A stretch of DNA of 64,000 bases from Halicephalobus mephisto (lineage: Eukaryota; Nematoda; Chromadorea; Rhabditida; Panagrolaimidae), in contig SWDT01000044.1 in the NCBI GenBank assembly GCA_009193035.1, positions 1-64,000 on the forward strand, written 5' to 3'. Shown in pieces: positions 22,880-33,962 of this stretch. The stretch's first letter is position 1. Each line of letters opens with the position of its first letter. The notes below the pieces were generated by a model. The model did no database searches. It saw nothing but the letters and a program-made list of their open reading frames with translations, and was not told where the DNA came from. The position numbers were made by a program, and so were the translations under genes.

Positions 22880-23690
22880 TTTTATATTTTTTGGACAAGG
22901 ATTTTTATTTCTGTAATAGTACAGTTTTTAAAAATATTTTTCAAGAAATCTGCAAAAATGTCAAATATTTTTCATTTTTAGTGAGAATTTTCAGCAAGAA
23001 ACCACAAAAGAATTTAGAAAAAGCGAATTTTTCTGTTTTTTGAAGTCAAAGTTGAATCAAAAATAAAGATGAAAATGACGTCAGAATTTTTAAAAAATAA
23101 TAAAATTTTAAAATTTTTATAGTTAAAAAAATTAAAATTTTATTATTTTCGGAAAACTTTTAATTTTTTAAAATTATAAAAATTTGGATTTTTTTAAACA
23201 TTAAAATTTTAGTTTTTTTAAATATAAAAATTTTAGTTTTTTCTGAAAAAAATAAAATTTTGATTTTCTAATTTTTCTTAAAAATAATAAAAATAAAATT
23301 TGTTTTTAAAAATATTAAAAAAAATTAATTTTTAAAAATAATAAAAAATTAAGTTTTGAATTTTAAAAATAATAAAATTTTCAATTTTTTCAAAAAAAAT
23401 GGTCTTGAATAGAACGATGACGAAAAAAAATTGTTTAAATAAAAAAATAATTAAAAGGAAATTTGAAACTTCGATGATGTTTATCGTAATTTGTCAATAA
23501 TAATTATAAAAATTTTTAAAAATAATTAAATTTTAATTTTATTGAAAAATTTCGAAAAAATTAAAAATTGAATAATTTTAAAAAATTAATGAATTTTAAT
23601 AATTTTCAAAGTTAAACAACTTTGTTATTTTCGTTTTTATCAAAAAATACCGAAAAATTAATTTTTTTGAAAATAAAAGATGCTTATTTT
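22880..23690. other. AT-rich sequence, no gene seen
   Basis: Mostly A/T runs with repeated AATAATAAAATTTT and TTTTTAAAAATAATAAAAAT. One stretch of mixed composition at 22960-23080. No coding or RNA gene recognised. Confidence 0.5.
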
Positions 23691-23699
23691 CGAAATCAG

Positions 23700-24365
23700 A
23701 TAAGTTAATATTGGCACAGAACGCCAAAGTTTTAGAAAAAAAATTATTTAAATTGACATTGGAACAGAACGCCAAAATTCAAAAATCGAAATAATTGATA
23801 CTGGAACAGAACGCCAAGATTTTAAAATCTAGAAATTCGACATTGGAACAGAACGCCAAAATCCAAAAATAGAAATAATTGGCATTGGAACAGAACGCCA
23901 AAATCCAAAAATAGAAATAATTGACATTGGAACAGAACGCCAAGATTCTGAAAGTCAAAAAATTGACATTGGAATAGACTGCCAAGATTTAAAAGTCAAG
24001 TTGGCATGAGAACAGAACGTTAAAGTTCAAAAAGTAAAAGAATTGAAATTGGCACCAGAACAGAACCCCAAAAGTCAAAACTAAAAATGAACTACTCTGG
24101 CATTAGGACAGAACGCCAAAGTTTAAAATTCAGAATTTAGTATTGGAACAGAACGCCAAAGTTTAAATTAGAAATGAACTACTTTAGCATTGGAACAGAA
24201 CGCCAGAAATTAAAACTAAAAATGAACTACTTTGGCATTGGAACAGAACGCCAAAAATTAAAACCAAAAATGAACTATTTTGGCACTAGGACAGAATGCC
24301 AAAATTTAAAACCAAAAATGAACTACTTTGGCACTAGGACAGAATGCCAAAGTTCAAAAATCGGC
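23700..24365. repeat. ~45-50-bp GGAACAGAACGCCAA minisatellite
   Basis: Fourteen or so copies of (A/T)TTGG(A/C)ATTGGAACAGAACGCCAA with a variable A-rich linker. In the best copies the unit is an interrupted palindrome TTGGC-N13-GCCAA. Toward the 3' end the core drifts to GGCACTAGGACAGAATGCCAA, with arms still complementary. Open frames on both strands (68 and 90 codons) come from the repeat. Confidence 0.92.
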
Positions 24366-24635
24366 TTAAATCACAAGTACGCTTCTAGAATTTTTATTGG
24401 TTTTTTGAAAACCATTGCCACGTTCGTCTTCCATAATAAAAAATGAATCTTAAACAAAGTAGATGCTGAAATAAAAGAAAATTCAGATTACAGTAATTTC
24501 GAAGATTTTAAAAAAGCACTTTTCGGACACTTTATATAAAAAAAATGAAATTTTGCAAAATTAATTTACTTCAAAATTTTCTAGAAAAAAAACTTAAAAA
24601 ATAAAAACGGCTAATTTCGAAATAAAGTAAATTCT

Positions 24636-24721
24636 TCAAGGATCATTCCCACCCAGATCGGATTCCTCGTTTTTGGCGTAAATCTGGCTTTTTTCGCAAA
24701 AGGAACCAAGTCCCAAAGCCT
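24636..24721 (-). CDS. orphan C-terminal exon of an unidentified protein
   Basis: After the acceptor TTTTTAG on the minus strand, a frame of 27 codons runs to a stop: it begins ALGLGSFCEKSQIYAKNEE and ends GGNDP. Codon use looks genuine (mixed third positions against an AT-rich background). Entry phase is 2, so an upstream exon must end with one base of a split codon. Candidate upstream fragments on the same strand are 27116-27165 (LSIDDLIGNMEIT before a GTAAG donor) and 27796-27866 (ENRRKQIGIQQAPESMSL behind ATTACAG), but I could not join them. I do not recognise the family. Confidence 0.4.
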
Positions 24722-25158
24722 CTAAAAATTCCGAAAAAAAATTTAAAAAATAAAAAAAAAATTTAAAATTTAAAAATTTTTTTAATTTTAGAATTTTAAA
24801 AATATTAAATATTAAATATTAAAAAATTTAAAAATAGGAAAAATGATTTTTAAATTTTTTTAATAAAAGTTTAAATTTTGAAAAAAATCTAAAAAATAAA
24901 AATTTTAAAAATAAAAAATTTAAATTTAAAGAATTTTAAAAAAATTTAAAAATCTAAAAAAATAAATAATTTTCTTTAAAAATAAAAAATTGAGAGACCA
25001 AAGGAGCAGGACTACAATGCATTCATGAATAGCTCCGGGTTTGAAAAAGGAACACTTAAAGTAATTTTTGCAAAAAAAAATTATAAAAATTCAGAATAGT
25101 GGATGAATCTCGATGTAAACAGAACACTTTACATAAAAACTTCAGATGTGATTTCTGT
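24722..25158. other. AT-rich sequence, no gene seen
   Basis: A/T runs to about 24985, then a short mixed stretch (24985-25060). Lies between the orphan exon and the dispersed repeat. Confidence 0.4.
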
Positions 25159-25159
25159 T

Positions 25160-25742
25160 TTTCTACAGTAATGGGAATGGATAGTGGTGGTTGGATTAAT
25201 TCGGGAAGGAAGATGGGAGTAGAGGAAGAGCACCTGGTGCGGTCTGGGTGTCCCTGGGTTGTTCCGACTGCACTTCGGCTACTTGTTCCGTCGGCTTCCA
25301 CTCCCACCGCAGATCGACGGATTACTGTGGTTTTCAGGGACTTTCGTGGTGGGAATTGGTTTCTTTTCAGAATCATTTTCAGGCTAGGAGAGACTCCAGC
25401 TCTTAGATGAAAGAATTTGTTGGTTTTCAGGGACTTTCGTGGTAAGAACTCATTTCTAAGGTTGTTTTTAGGCTACATCCCATCCGTGCCAGTAAATGAG
25501 AGCAATTACGGTGGTTTTCAGGGAATTTGATGAAAAGAGTTGAGTTCTCATTTTTAGATTGATTTTTAGACTAGATCCCACTAGTATTGGCGGATGAAAG
25601 AACTTGTTTTTTTCAAAGACTTTCGTGGCGAGAGGTGGTTTGAAAATTTTAGAATATTCATGTTTTCTCTTTTCGATTATCACGTAAAGTTCTACCCGTA
25701 GAAGTAAATGAAGAAAATTACAATTTTCAAAAAAATTCGTGG
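25160..25742 (+). repeat. dispersed repeat, copy 1 (inverted partner at 39.35-39.93 kb)
   Basis: About 580 bases that recur as the near-identical reverse complement at 39350-39930. The GC-richest part (GGAAGATGGGAGTAGAGGAA to ACTCCCACCGCAGATCGACG) is followed by four degenerate internal repeats around GGTTTTCAGGGACTTTCGTG. No transposase, no obvious terminal inverted repeats. Open frames of about 100 codons on both strands are shared by the two copies but look like by-products. Decayed units continue to about 25860. Probably a non-autonomous mobile element. Confidence 0.85.
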
Positions 25743-25869
25743 CGAGAGGTGGTTTGAAAATTTTAGGTTATTATTTAAGTTACATTCCATCCATGTTAGT
25801 ATATTAAAGAAACTACAGTAGTTTTCAGGAACTTTCGTATCAGGGATTTTTGTAGGTTTATTTTCGGAT

Positions 25870-27110
25870 TAAATTTATTTCTCATTATCAAATTAAAAAA
25901 TTTACTTTAACTTTTAAATTTTCACGAAGAAAATTATTTTCATTTAAAAAATTACATTATTATTAATAAATGAAAAAAAAATTTTAAAATATTTTTAAAT
26001 TTTTTAAAATAATTTTTTAAATATTTTTAATTTTTTAAATTTTTAAATATTTTTTAGAATTTTTCATTTTTTTTTTAATTTTTAAATATTTTTTAGAATT
26101 TTTTCATTTTTTTTTAATATTTTTTAAATATTTTTTTTTAATTTTTTCATTTTTTTTTTAAATTTTTAAAATATTTTTTTAGAATTTTTTCATTTTTTTT
26201 AAACTTTTTTAATTTATGATTTTTAAAGAAAAAAATAATTATCGTCCAAATTTTATTTCCGTCAAAACCTAACTAAAGTTCAAATATGGAAACTCAAAAA
26301 ACTGCCGTTTGATTTTAGAAAAAAACGGAAATTTAATCCCATGTCCCTAATTCTGTAACTTTTAAAAAATAAAAATGAAAATTTCCAAAATATTCAAAAT
26401 ACGGAAATTTTAAAAATTTATAAACAGGAAACGGTAGAGGGCGTGAATTAACACGGATTTGTGAAATACCGGAAGACGCCATGTGGCATGAAATATTTGA
26501 CAACTTTTTAAAATTAAAATTCCCTAAAAGTTCTCAAAATTCAACAAATTTTAAACATTTTCGAAAATTTCAGAAAATTTTAAACATTTTCAAAAATTTC
26601 AGAAAATTTTAAACATTTCCAAAAATTTCAGAAAATTTTAAACATTTCCAAAAATTTCAGAAAATTTTAAACATTTTCGAAAATTTTGAACATATTCGAA
26701 AATTAGAAAAAATTTTAAACATTTTTAAAAATCTCTAAAATGTTGAAAGATTTTTGGAATTTTTTGAACATTTCAGAATCCGTTGGAAATTTTAGAATTT
26801 TATGCAAATTTCAAAATTGAATAAAAATTTTCAAAAATCTCAAAAACATCCGGGGATTTTTTGAATCTTGTTCAAATTTTTCAATTTTTCCAGAATTCAT
26901 CGAAATTTTAAAAATTTTTAATTTTCGAAATTTTTTAATTTTTGAAATTTTTAAAAAATCAAAAAATTATTTAAATTTTTAATGTATTTAAAAAATGAAA
27001 ATTTTTTATTAAAAAAATTAATTTTAAATAATTTTTCAAAAAGTAAAAAAATTAAAATATTTAAAAAAAATTAAAAAATTAATTTTAAATAATTTTTTAA
27101 AAAGTAAAAA
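25870..27110. repeat. AT-rich stretch with small repeats
   Basis: 26030-26230: (TTTTTAAATATTTTTTAGAA)-like units. 26520-26720: seven copies of a unit of about 28 bases, AAAATTTCAGAAAATTTTAA plus ACATTTTC. A mixed-composition stretch at 26260-26500 shows no exon. Confidence 0.6.
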
Positions 27111-27439
27111 AACTTACTGTAATTTCCATGTTGCCGATGAGGTCGTCGATCGACAGTGATTGAAAATTTGATTTTTTTTGAATAAAATTGAAAATTTTCG
27201 AAAAAAACAAAACTTATTTCATTCGTGAACTAAATTATAAAAAATAAAATATTATTTTATATTTTAAAATTCGCCAACAACCAGACAAGAGATATTTGGA
27301 AGCTCAAAAACGGACAAACGAAATTCAAAGAATATCTTTTTCGTTCTTTTTTGAGTAAATCAAATTATTCTTAAAAACGCGTATTTTATGTCAAGACATC
27401 TTTGAGGTTTTTGATTAAGCAAAAAATTTTCCAGTTGAA

Positions 27440-27700
27440 TTCAGTTTTATCATTAATTTTTAAATTTTTCGATATTTTAAAAAATTTTTATATTTAAAAA
27501 AAAATTTTTCAATATTTTTAAAGAATTTTTATATTTTAAAAAAACTTTTATATTTAAGAAAATTTTTTCAATATTTTTAAAGAATTTTTATATTTAAAAA
27601 AAAATTCTCAATATTTTAAAGAAATTTTTATATTTTAAAGAATTTTTATATTTAAAAAAAAATTTTCAATATTTTTTAATTTTCGGTTTTTTTGTAAGAA
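27440..27700. repeat. T-rich tandem repeat
   Basis: Units of about 55 bases containing TTTCAATATTTTTAAAGAAT and TTTTATATTTAAAAAAAA, four or five copies. No gene. Confidence 0.65.
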
Positions 27701-27879
27701 ATTTTTGATATTATTTTCGAAAATATTTTTGATATTATTTTTTGGAATTTTTCACATTTAAAAAAAATTAATTTAAAAATATAAAAATTTAGAAGGTACT
27801 TAAGGGACATGGATTCCGGAGCTTGTTGGATTCCAATTTGTTTTCGCCGGTTTTCTATTGTCATACTGTAATTCCATTT

Positions 27880-28556
27880 GGTCGTTTCTGAGTTGATAGA
27901 AAATATGATGTTATAAAAATAAAAATGAGTTTTTTTATGAAATTATCTCGAATAAAATTCGGGAATTTTGTTTTCAAAAATCTTTATAAAATTCTTTAAA
28001 AAATTAAAACTTTCTTTAAATTTCCGAAATTTTTTAATGATCCAAATTTTATGGATATAATAATAAAAATAATTTTTCGTTAAATTTTAAAAATCGAGAA
28101 TTTTTGAAATTTTGGAAAATTCTACAAACTATAAAATTCGATATTTCCCAAAATAAAAAAATGAAAATTTTAAAAATCCTGAATGAAAAACCACCAGTTT
28201 GACTAATTCGAATATGAACATTTTATTTTTTTAATTTTAATTTGTCGTGACTTGGTGTACGACGAACAGGGAGAAATGTTCTTGAGTTTTTACAGCACAA
28301 GTTACAATCTTCCATAGAAATATGTTATTAACAAATTGCGGACAATGTGTTTTTGGATTTTGTGCCATGGATCCAAAATGAAAAAATTTATTCTTTTTTC
28401 TATGGCCTAAATCCGTCAATGTTTCGTTCAATCTGGATGTATTTGTTAGTAAAAAAATAAAGAAAATCCGAAATCGCAAAAATAAATCTGTCACGAAATA
28501 TTACGTACCACATATGGCCTACATTGTCCACAATGTGTTAAACAAAAACACAACAA
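27880..28556. other. intergenic, no assigned gene
   Basis: AT-rich to 28220; 28230-28556 is of mixed composition with an 85-codon minus-strand frame that shows no domain. CACAATGTG occurs twice near 28530-28560, once as AACAATGTG. Confidence 0.3.
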
Positions 28557-28557
28557 T

Positions 28558-28645
28558 GTGAACCTGGTAGGATTACGGTAGTCGTGCTGAGACCGCCTGA
28601 TCAGGGAGCGCCACCCGCACCGCGCTCGCCGAGTCCTAACAATTA
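28558..28645. other. GC-rich island of unknown nature
   Basis: About 85 bases at roughly 60% G+C in a region below 30%: TGGTAGGATTACGGTAGTCG through GCGCCACCCGCACCGCGCTC. Contains CTGATCAG and GGCGAGCGCGGTGCGGG (minus strand), which can base-pair locally. It could be a structured RNA, a transposon end, or the remains of a tRNA-derived element; no A/B box is clear. Confidence 0.4.
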
Positions 28646-28659
28646 ATTTTCCGTGATGC

Positions 28660-29100
28660 AATTATTTGTAAAAAATTAAGTTTTTTAAATTTGCTTTTTT
28701 ATTTTCGAGTTTTTTTTATTTTTAAATTTTTTCGTAAATATCAATACTCCGATTTTGATTCATATACGAAAAAGTAAAAATTTTATGAAAAATATTTCTA
28801 ATTTAAATAATGTTGAAAATTTTTAAAAAGAATATTTGTTTTATTTTTAGAAAACTTATTCTCCTAAATATGAATAATCGGATTTTGGTTTATATATGAA
28901 AAATAAGAATTTTGTAAAAAATACTTTTAAATTGTAAATTTGGATAATTTCGAAAATTATTTTTAAAAATATTTGATAAATTTTTATTTTTGATGATATT
29001 TTTTTGACTTCTTAAAACTTATTTTCGTAAATATGAATAATCCGATTTTGGTTGAATTGTGAAAAGTAAAAAATTCTGGAATCGAGAACCTGATCTGGTT
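28660..29100. repeat. ~140-bp AT-rich repeat, three copies
   Basis: Copies near 28735, 28870 and 29025 share TAAATATGAATAATCCGATT TTGG-like sequence and GAAAAGTAAAAATTTT. Upstream flank of the next gene. Confidence 0.6.
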
Positions 29101-29185
29101 GTTTCCAATAGACCATTTTTGACTGTTTTTAAGTCCATTGAAAAAGGAATATTTGGCCAGATTTTCCTTTTCGAATTCATTTGTG

Positions 29186-32100
29186 ATGAAGTTTCTTATT
29201 TTTTTTCTTCTGGTTGTTCCTTTGACAGATAGCTACATCTGGGGTTTGTTTCTTTTTAAATTTTAAATGTCAAAGTTGATATTTGGCGTTTGTTTACTTT
29301 GGTTCCGTTTCAGGCTCATCTGTTGCTTTCCGGTAGGCCATTCTCAGGCATTCCTTTATTATTCTTGGTATATCCCTGTGGACCGGTGTGGCTGCATGAG
29401 GGATGAGGGATATGAGAATTTCTTTTTTATCTAAATAATAATATTAAGCACAATAACCATATATATCAATTAACTAATCATCACTCGGTCTGTCATATAC
29501 AGTATGTCTCTTTTCCAACATGTAAAATATTTCCCTTCGAAACCTGACTTGCTTACGAAATAACCAGTTAACACACCGACATAACAAAGATCAAACACAA
29601 TAACAATCATATATATTAGCTAATCATCACTCGGTCTGTCATATACAGTATGCCTATTTTCTAACACGTAGGATTTCTCCCTCGGGACCTGGCTTCCTTA
29701 TGCCATGACCAAAATACACTAATATAACAATTTTCTTCAGTTTTTATTTTTTCGGATTTAGGCAAACAAGATACACTCCGGCTTTTTTTAATCAAAGACC
29801 CTTCGGGGGTTTCGAGAGACCTTGTGGATACGTTAATCCTTGGGGAGTTCAGCAATGGTCCAATTACTGTAACAGTAAGTGAAGATGATCAAAAATTTAA
29901 AAATAAATTTCGAAAATCCTAAAATTTTAAATAATTTCAGAATTTTTCACTGGATTTAAAAAAATTTAATTTTTTGATATAACTAAAATTCTGTAAAAAT
30001 CCTAAATTTCGAAAATTCTTGATTTCAGATAATTTTTGGAATTTCTGCTGGATTTTGGAAGAATTTAAAATCTCCGAATAAATCCTGAAAAATTCTACAA
30101 AATTTTAAGCATAGTATTGTGAAATTTAAAAATGATTCTTTTAAACAAAGATATCCTAACATGAAATTCCAAAATTTCTAATTTTATATTTTTTCAAAAA
30201 TTTCGAAAATTTTACAAAACCTTTAAAAAAAAAATAAAATTTTATAAAACTTTAATTTTTATAAAACTTTTAATTTAAAAAAAAATAAAATTTTAGATGT
30301 TAGACTTTTCCAAAGGGCTGGATATCTGATTTCGAAGGCTAACTTGACTCAGGAGGATGTTTCTAATCTTACTCAATTGGCTGAAAATTGGGATATTGAA
30401 GGGATCAAGAACCAGATTTATCTTTTGGCCGATGAAAGATTTGAAGAATCGGCAAGATTTTGGATGATTAAAAACTTGATTATTGGACTTTTTCCAAGAG
30501 AGAAATGAAAGCCTTCAACTTCTGGATGAACTCGGACCTCCGTTGAGCTTCACAGACGCTCTTGAAGCCTTCACGATCGAACAGAGAGGTCAAGTGATCT
30601 TATTGTTCAAAACCAGAAGATATCACGACGTCGCTGTCATTACAAACGGCCTTATCGCCAGTCTTCCCGATGAAGATCAGCCGAAAGTAAGTGCATCGTC
30701 ATTACACGCAAAAAATCATGATTTCTGCTTGACGAAAATGTGAAAAATGCGTCACATTTTCGTCACAAAAAGCCTCATAACCTTTGTGTGATGCTTCGTC
30801 ACGATAAGCTTCGTAATCTTTGTGTAGTGTTTCATCACGAAAAAGTTCATCATCTTGATGCATGAGGTTTTCGTCATGATAAGTTTCGTAATTTTTGTGT
30901 GATGTTTCGTCACAGAAAGCTTCGTAACTTTTGTATAATACTTTTTCACGAAAATTCCGGCAATTTTGATATATGAGATTTCCGTCACGGAAGGCTTCTT
31001 AATATTTATGCGGTGTTTTCGTCACAGAATCCCCAGTAATCTTAGTATGTAACATTTCCGTCGTAAAAAAACTTTATTATCTTTGTTTAACTTTTCGTCG
31101 TGAAAGTTCCAGTAACATCTGTATGGCACTCAGTGCAGCTTTAGTAAAATGTTACAATTTTTCCTAACATGCGTTGTGATTTTTGTTGCAAATGTCAAAC
31201 GTTCATGAAACTCGTGGTAATTGTGTTATGTTCTTTGTAAAGTTGAAGATTGTTACAAAAATTACATAATAGTTATTTTTTCATTTATTAATTGAACAAA
31301 TATTAACATGGGTGCATATTCGTATGTACTATCTATGTATACACGTTCGTATGTATGTATGTATGTACACGTTCGTATGTACGTATGTGTATGTATGTAT
31401 GTATGTATGTGTATGTATGCATGCATATACCTTCGTATGTATGTATATATGTACGTATATACAGTCGCATGTATATATGTATGTAAGTATGCATTAATAT
31501 ATGTTTGTATGCATATGTTCTTGTATATGCATATACATATTGATATATATGTATGTATATCCGTATATGTTCATATATATGTATGTACCTACCCATTGAT
31601 GCATGTACTTATATATATTCGTATGTATGCATATACATATTGATATATATGTATGTATATCCGTATATGTTCATATATATGTATGTACGTACTCATTGAT
31701 GCATGTACTTATATATATTCGTATGTATTGTCATTATCCGTTTTTCCTCGAGGAAAATTTCCCCAGTAAAAGATCATTGGTAACATCCATGTTTTATATA
31801 ATATCTCAAAAAAGTCCCAAAGTTCATGAAGCCTAATTTTTGTCTGATGTTTAATGATTATACTCTTCAAAATGCCAGGATTCTATCAGTTTTCAAACTT
31901 CCTGATGTACAGTTTGTTTTATTACGTAATTCTGCGATCTTTGGTGAAATTCCAAACATTGTAAAAGTTCGAAAAAGCACAATTGGCAAATATCTGGGAT
32001 GAACATTGAACATTCATGTAGGTGTGAGAATCAGGGAGTGGCTTTTTGTCAATTTTGTTTTTATTGAGTTGTATTTTCGAGAGGTACATTTGATAACATG

Positions 32101-32872
32101 AAAATTCAAGGCAAATATCCGTATTTTCAACAATTTTGAGGATTTCTGAAACATTGGTATTTAAAAAAGATATACAGTAATGACTCTACAACAAGTAGTT
32201 CGGATTTCGAAATTTTTTGAAATTTGTTTTTCCTTACTTAACTGGTAGGATTACGTCAATTCAGGCATCAAAGAAATCTATAAAAATAAAAATGCGAAAT
32301 AGGGAGACAAATACCGTAGGAAAGTAGTTGTTGTAGACAAAGACCCAGACTAAATACCGATGATTTCGAAATTCTTGAGGATTTTAGAATATACGATAGA
32401 ATGGTATTTGGAAAATCCTCAGCTTGGTTACTGATGAGTTGTGAAACAAACAGTTTGATCCTCGGTATTTTCAATTCCCAGCCCACTCGTCTAACCACTG
32501 CGCCGTCGACTCAAAGAGAGTTGATTTTTCATTTTTGTTTAGTTTTCTTTTAAAAAACTTCCTATGTCAAACTTTCCATTGATGAAATTCTTATTTTCTG
32601 GATGTTTTTGTGATTTTCAACAGTTTGTGAAATCTGTTATTTTCAAAGATTTCTGATCAGTTGAATACTGTCGTCATAGGCGTAACCTACCGGAATGTTA
32701 TCTTTCATGGTCTGAAAATTCGATCCTCAAAAACGCAGCTGATAACGCTCTTATCCCATCACTAACACACCCCCATTGTTACGTCAATCAGATGTATAAA
32801 GCTCCAGAAATTAATGAAGATTCTTTTCAGGCCCGTCGGTTCATCCAGGCCATTCATTACTTGTTTTTGTGA
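29186..32872 (+). CDS. putative secreted protein (possibly SXP/RAL-2, DUF148-like) with a +1 frameshift
   Basis: Model: 29186-29243, 29314-29332 (19-nt microexon), 29762-29874, 30297-30686, 32831-32872; splice phases agree throughout. Seen: a signal peptide (KFLIFFLLVVPLTDS), an aromatic and Cys-containing segment (FERPCGYVNPWGVQQW), then a helical region with 'ANLTQEDVSNLTQLAENW'. The NLT...W pattern recalls the DUF148/SXP-RAL-2 family of secreted nematode proteins; this is a weak resemblance. In exon 4 one frame runs to a TGA at 30506 while the frame that continues to the donor opens only after a TGA at 30477, and there is no GT..AG intron between: the sequence carries one extra base between 30477 and 30508. 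Either a sequence error or a real inactivating mutation. The last intron (2.1 kb) holds the 65-bp and TATG repeats. Confidence 0.45.
29440..29710. repeat. ~150-bp tandem duplication in an intron
   Basis: Two copies (about 29445 and 29590) sharing CTAATCATCACTCGGTCTGT, CATATACAGTATG and CACAATAACCATATATAT. Confidence 0.85.
30735..31115. repeat. ~65-bp tandem repeat
   Basis: About six copies with TTCGTCACGAAAAGCTTCGT, AATCTTTGTGTGATGTTT. The GTCACGAAAAGCTT part is nearly palindromic. The minus-strand 78-codon frame is an artefact. Confidence 0.85.
31305..31735. repeat. (TATG)n microsatellite and ~105-bp duplication
   Basis: Interrupted GTATGTATGTAT runs from 31315 to 31500, then a segment with CATATACATATTGATATATA and CATTGATGCATGTACTTATA present twice (about 31525 and 31630). 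Overlapping open frames on both strands are artefacts. Confidence 0.92.
31740..32455. other. intronic sequence, no gene seen
   Basis: Mixed-composition sequence within the long last intron of the putative secreted gene. No exon, RNA gene or repeat array recognised. Confidence 0.35.
32455..32516 (-). other. tRNA-like A-box remnant
   Basis: Minus strand reads GTCGACGGCGCAGTGGTTAG followed by ACGAGTGGGCTGGGAATTGA, close to the 5' half of a tRNA or tRNA-derived SINE (A-box-like GGCGCAGTGG). The expected B box (GGTTCGANTCC) is not present; GAGGATCAAAC lies at its place. A decayed element. Confidence 0.35.
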
Positions 32873-32894
32873 TAATCACATTTTTCAAGATCAT

Positions 32895-33300
32895 TCACTT
32901 TTAAATTTTCGATTTTTACAGTACTTTTTAGTTTTAATTTCTACAGTATTTTTGATTTTTATTTTTATAATATTTTTAATCTTTAAATTTTACAGTATTT
33001 TTAATTTTTATTTTTACAGTATTTTTAATCTTTAATTTTTACAGTACTTTTTAGTTTTAATTTTTACAGTATTTTTAATTTTTATTTTTACAGTATTTTT
33101 AATTTTAATTTTTATAATATTTTTTAAGTTCATTTTTAATAAAAAAAAATTTTTTAATTTCCAATTTTTAAAATTATTTTTAATCTTTAATTTTTACAGT
33201 ACTTTTAATTTTAATTTTTATAATATTTTTTAAGTTCATTTTTAATTTAAAAATTTTTTTAAAATCATTGATTTTTTAATTTTTATATTTTTTGTCTATT
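32895..33300. repeat. ~30-bp TTTTTACAGTATTTTTAATT repeat
   Basis: About ten degenerate copies of TTTTTACAGTATTTTTAATT with T-rich linkers, directly after the stop of the putative secreted gene. 33300-33960 is further AT-rich sequence without a gene. Confidence 0.75.
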
Positions 33301-33769
33301 TTTAATAAATTATTTTAAAATAATTAATTTTGATTTTCATGATATTTTTGAATCGATTTCCAATAATTCTCGAAATTCATCTACAAAAATTTAGAATGTT
33401 GTTTTGACTTTTCTTGACATAAATAAGTTTTTTTTGAAATTTGTAAGACAAACTTCATTTTTGGACTGTTTTCAAAAAAATATTTTTCGTTTAAAAACAT
33501 TTAAAAATTTTTTTTCCAAATTTTTAAGTTTTTTTTTGTTAATTTTTAGATTTTTACAATCGGTAAAAATTTAAATAAGTATTTGTATAAAAAACTTATT
33601 TTCGAAATTATTTAAATTTTTTTTTTAAATTATTTAAATTTTTTTAAAATTATTTTTTAATTTTTTTTTGAAATTATTTAAAATTGAGGATTATCTTTCA
33701 ATGGCCTTGTACCGAAGTCTGCAAAACAGTCCACATCAAATTTAAATTTAAAGTTTACATAAAAATTTA

Positions 33770-33950
33770 GTAACCCAACTTGCTCAAATGTTGCGGGTAA
33801 TGTGCGAGTTTAATTTTATTTTTATGTTGATTAAACTGCTCGAATTTTGCAAACAAACTGCAATTTTTACTTTAGTTTCGAAATTTTTATAAATGCAAAT
33901 ATGTTGATCAACCTCTACATGTTGCGAGCAAACTGCGAATTTGATGTTAT
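33770..33950. repeat. GTTGCGAGCAAACTGCGAAT repeat, left part
   Basis: Diverged copies of the unit found on the other side of the foldback element (35345-35600), in the same orientation: ATGTTGCGGGTAATGTGCG and ATGTTGCGAGCAAACTGCG. Confidence 0.65.
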
Positions 33951-33962
33951 ATTTTTATAACC

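Noticed and set aside
25056..25410. Opposed frames of 106 and 103 codons in the dispersed repeat as a transposase
   Set aside because: No catalytic motif, and the frames differ between the two copies; they are by-products of a GC-richer repeat.
31308..31836. Several long Tyr/Met/Val-rich frames on both strands
   Set aside because: They arise from the TATG microsatellite.
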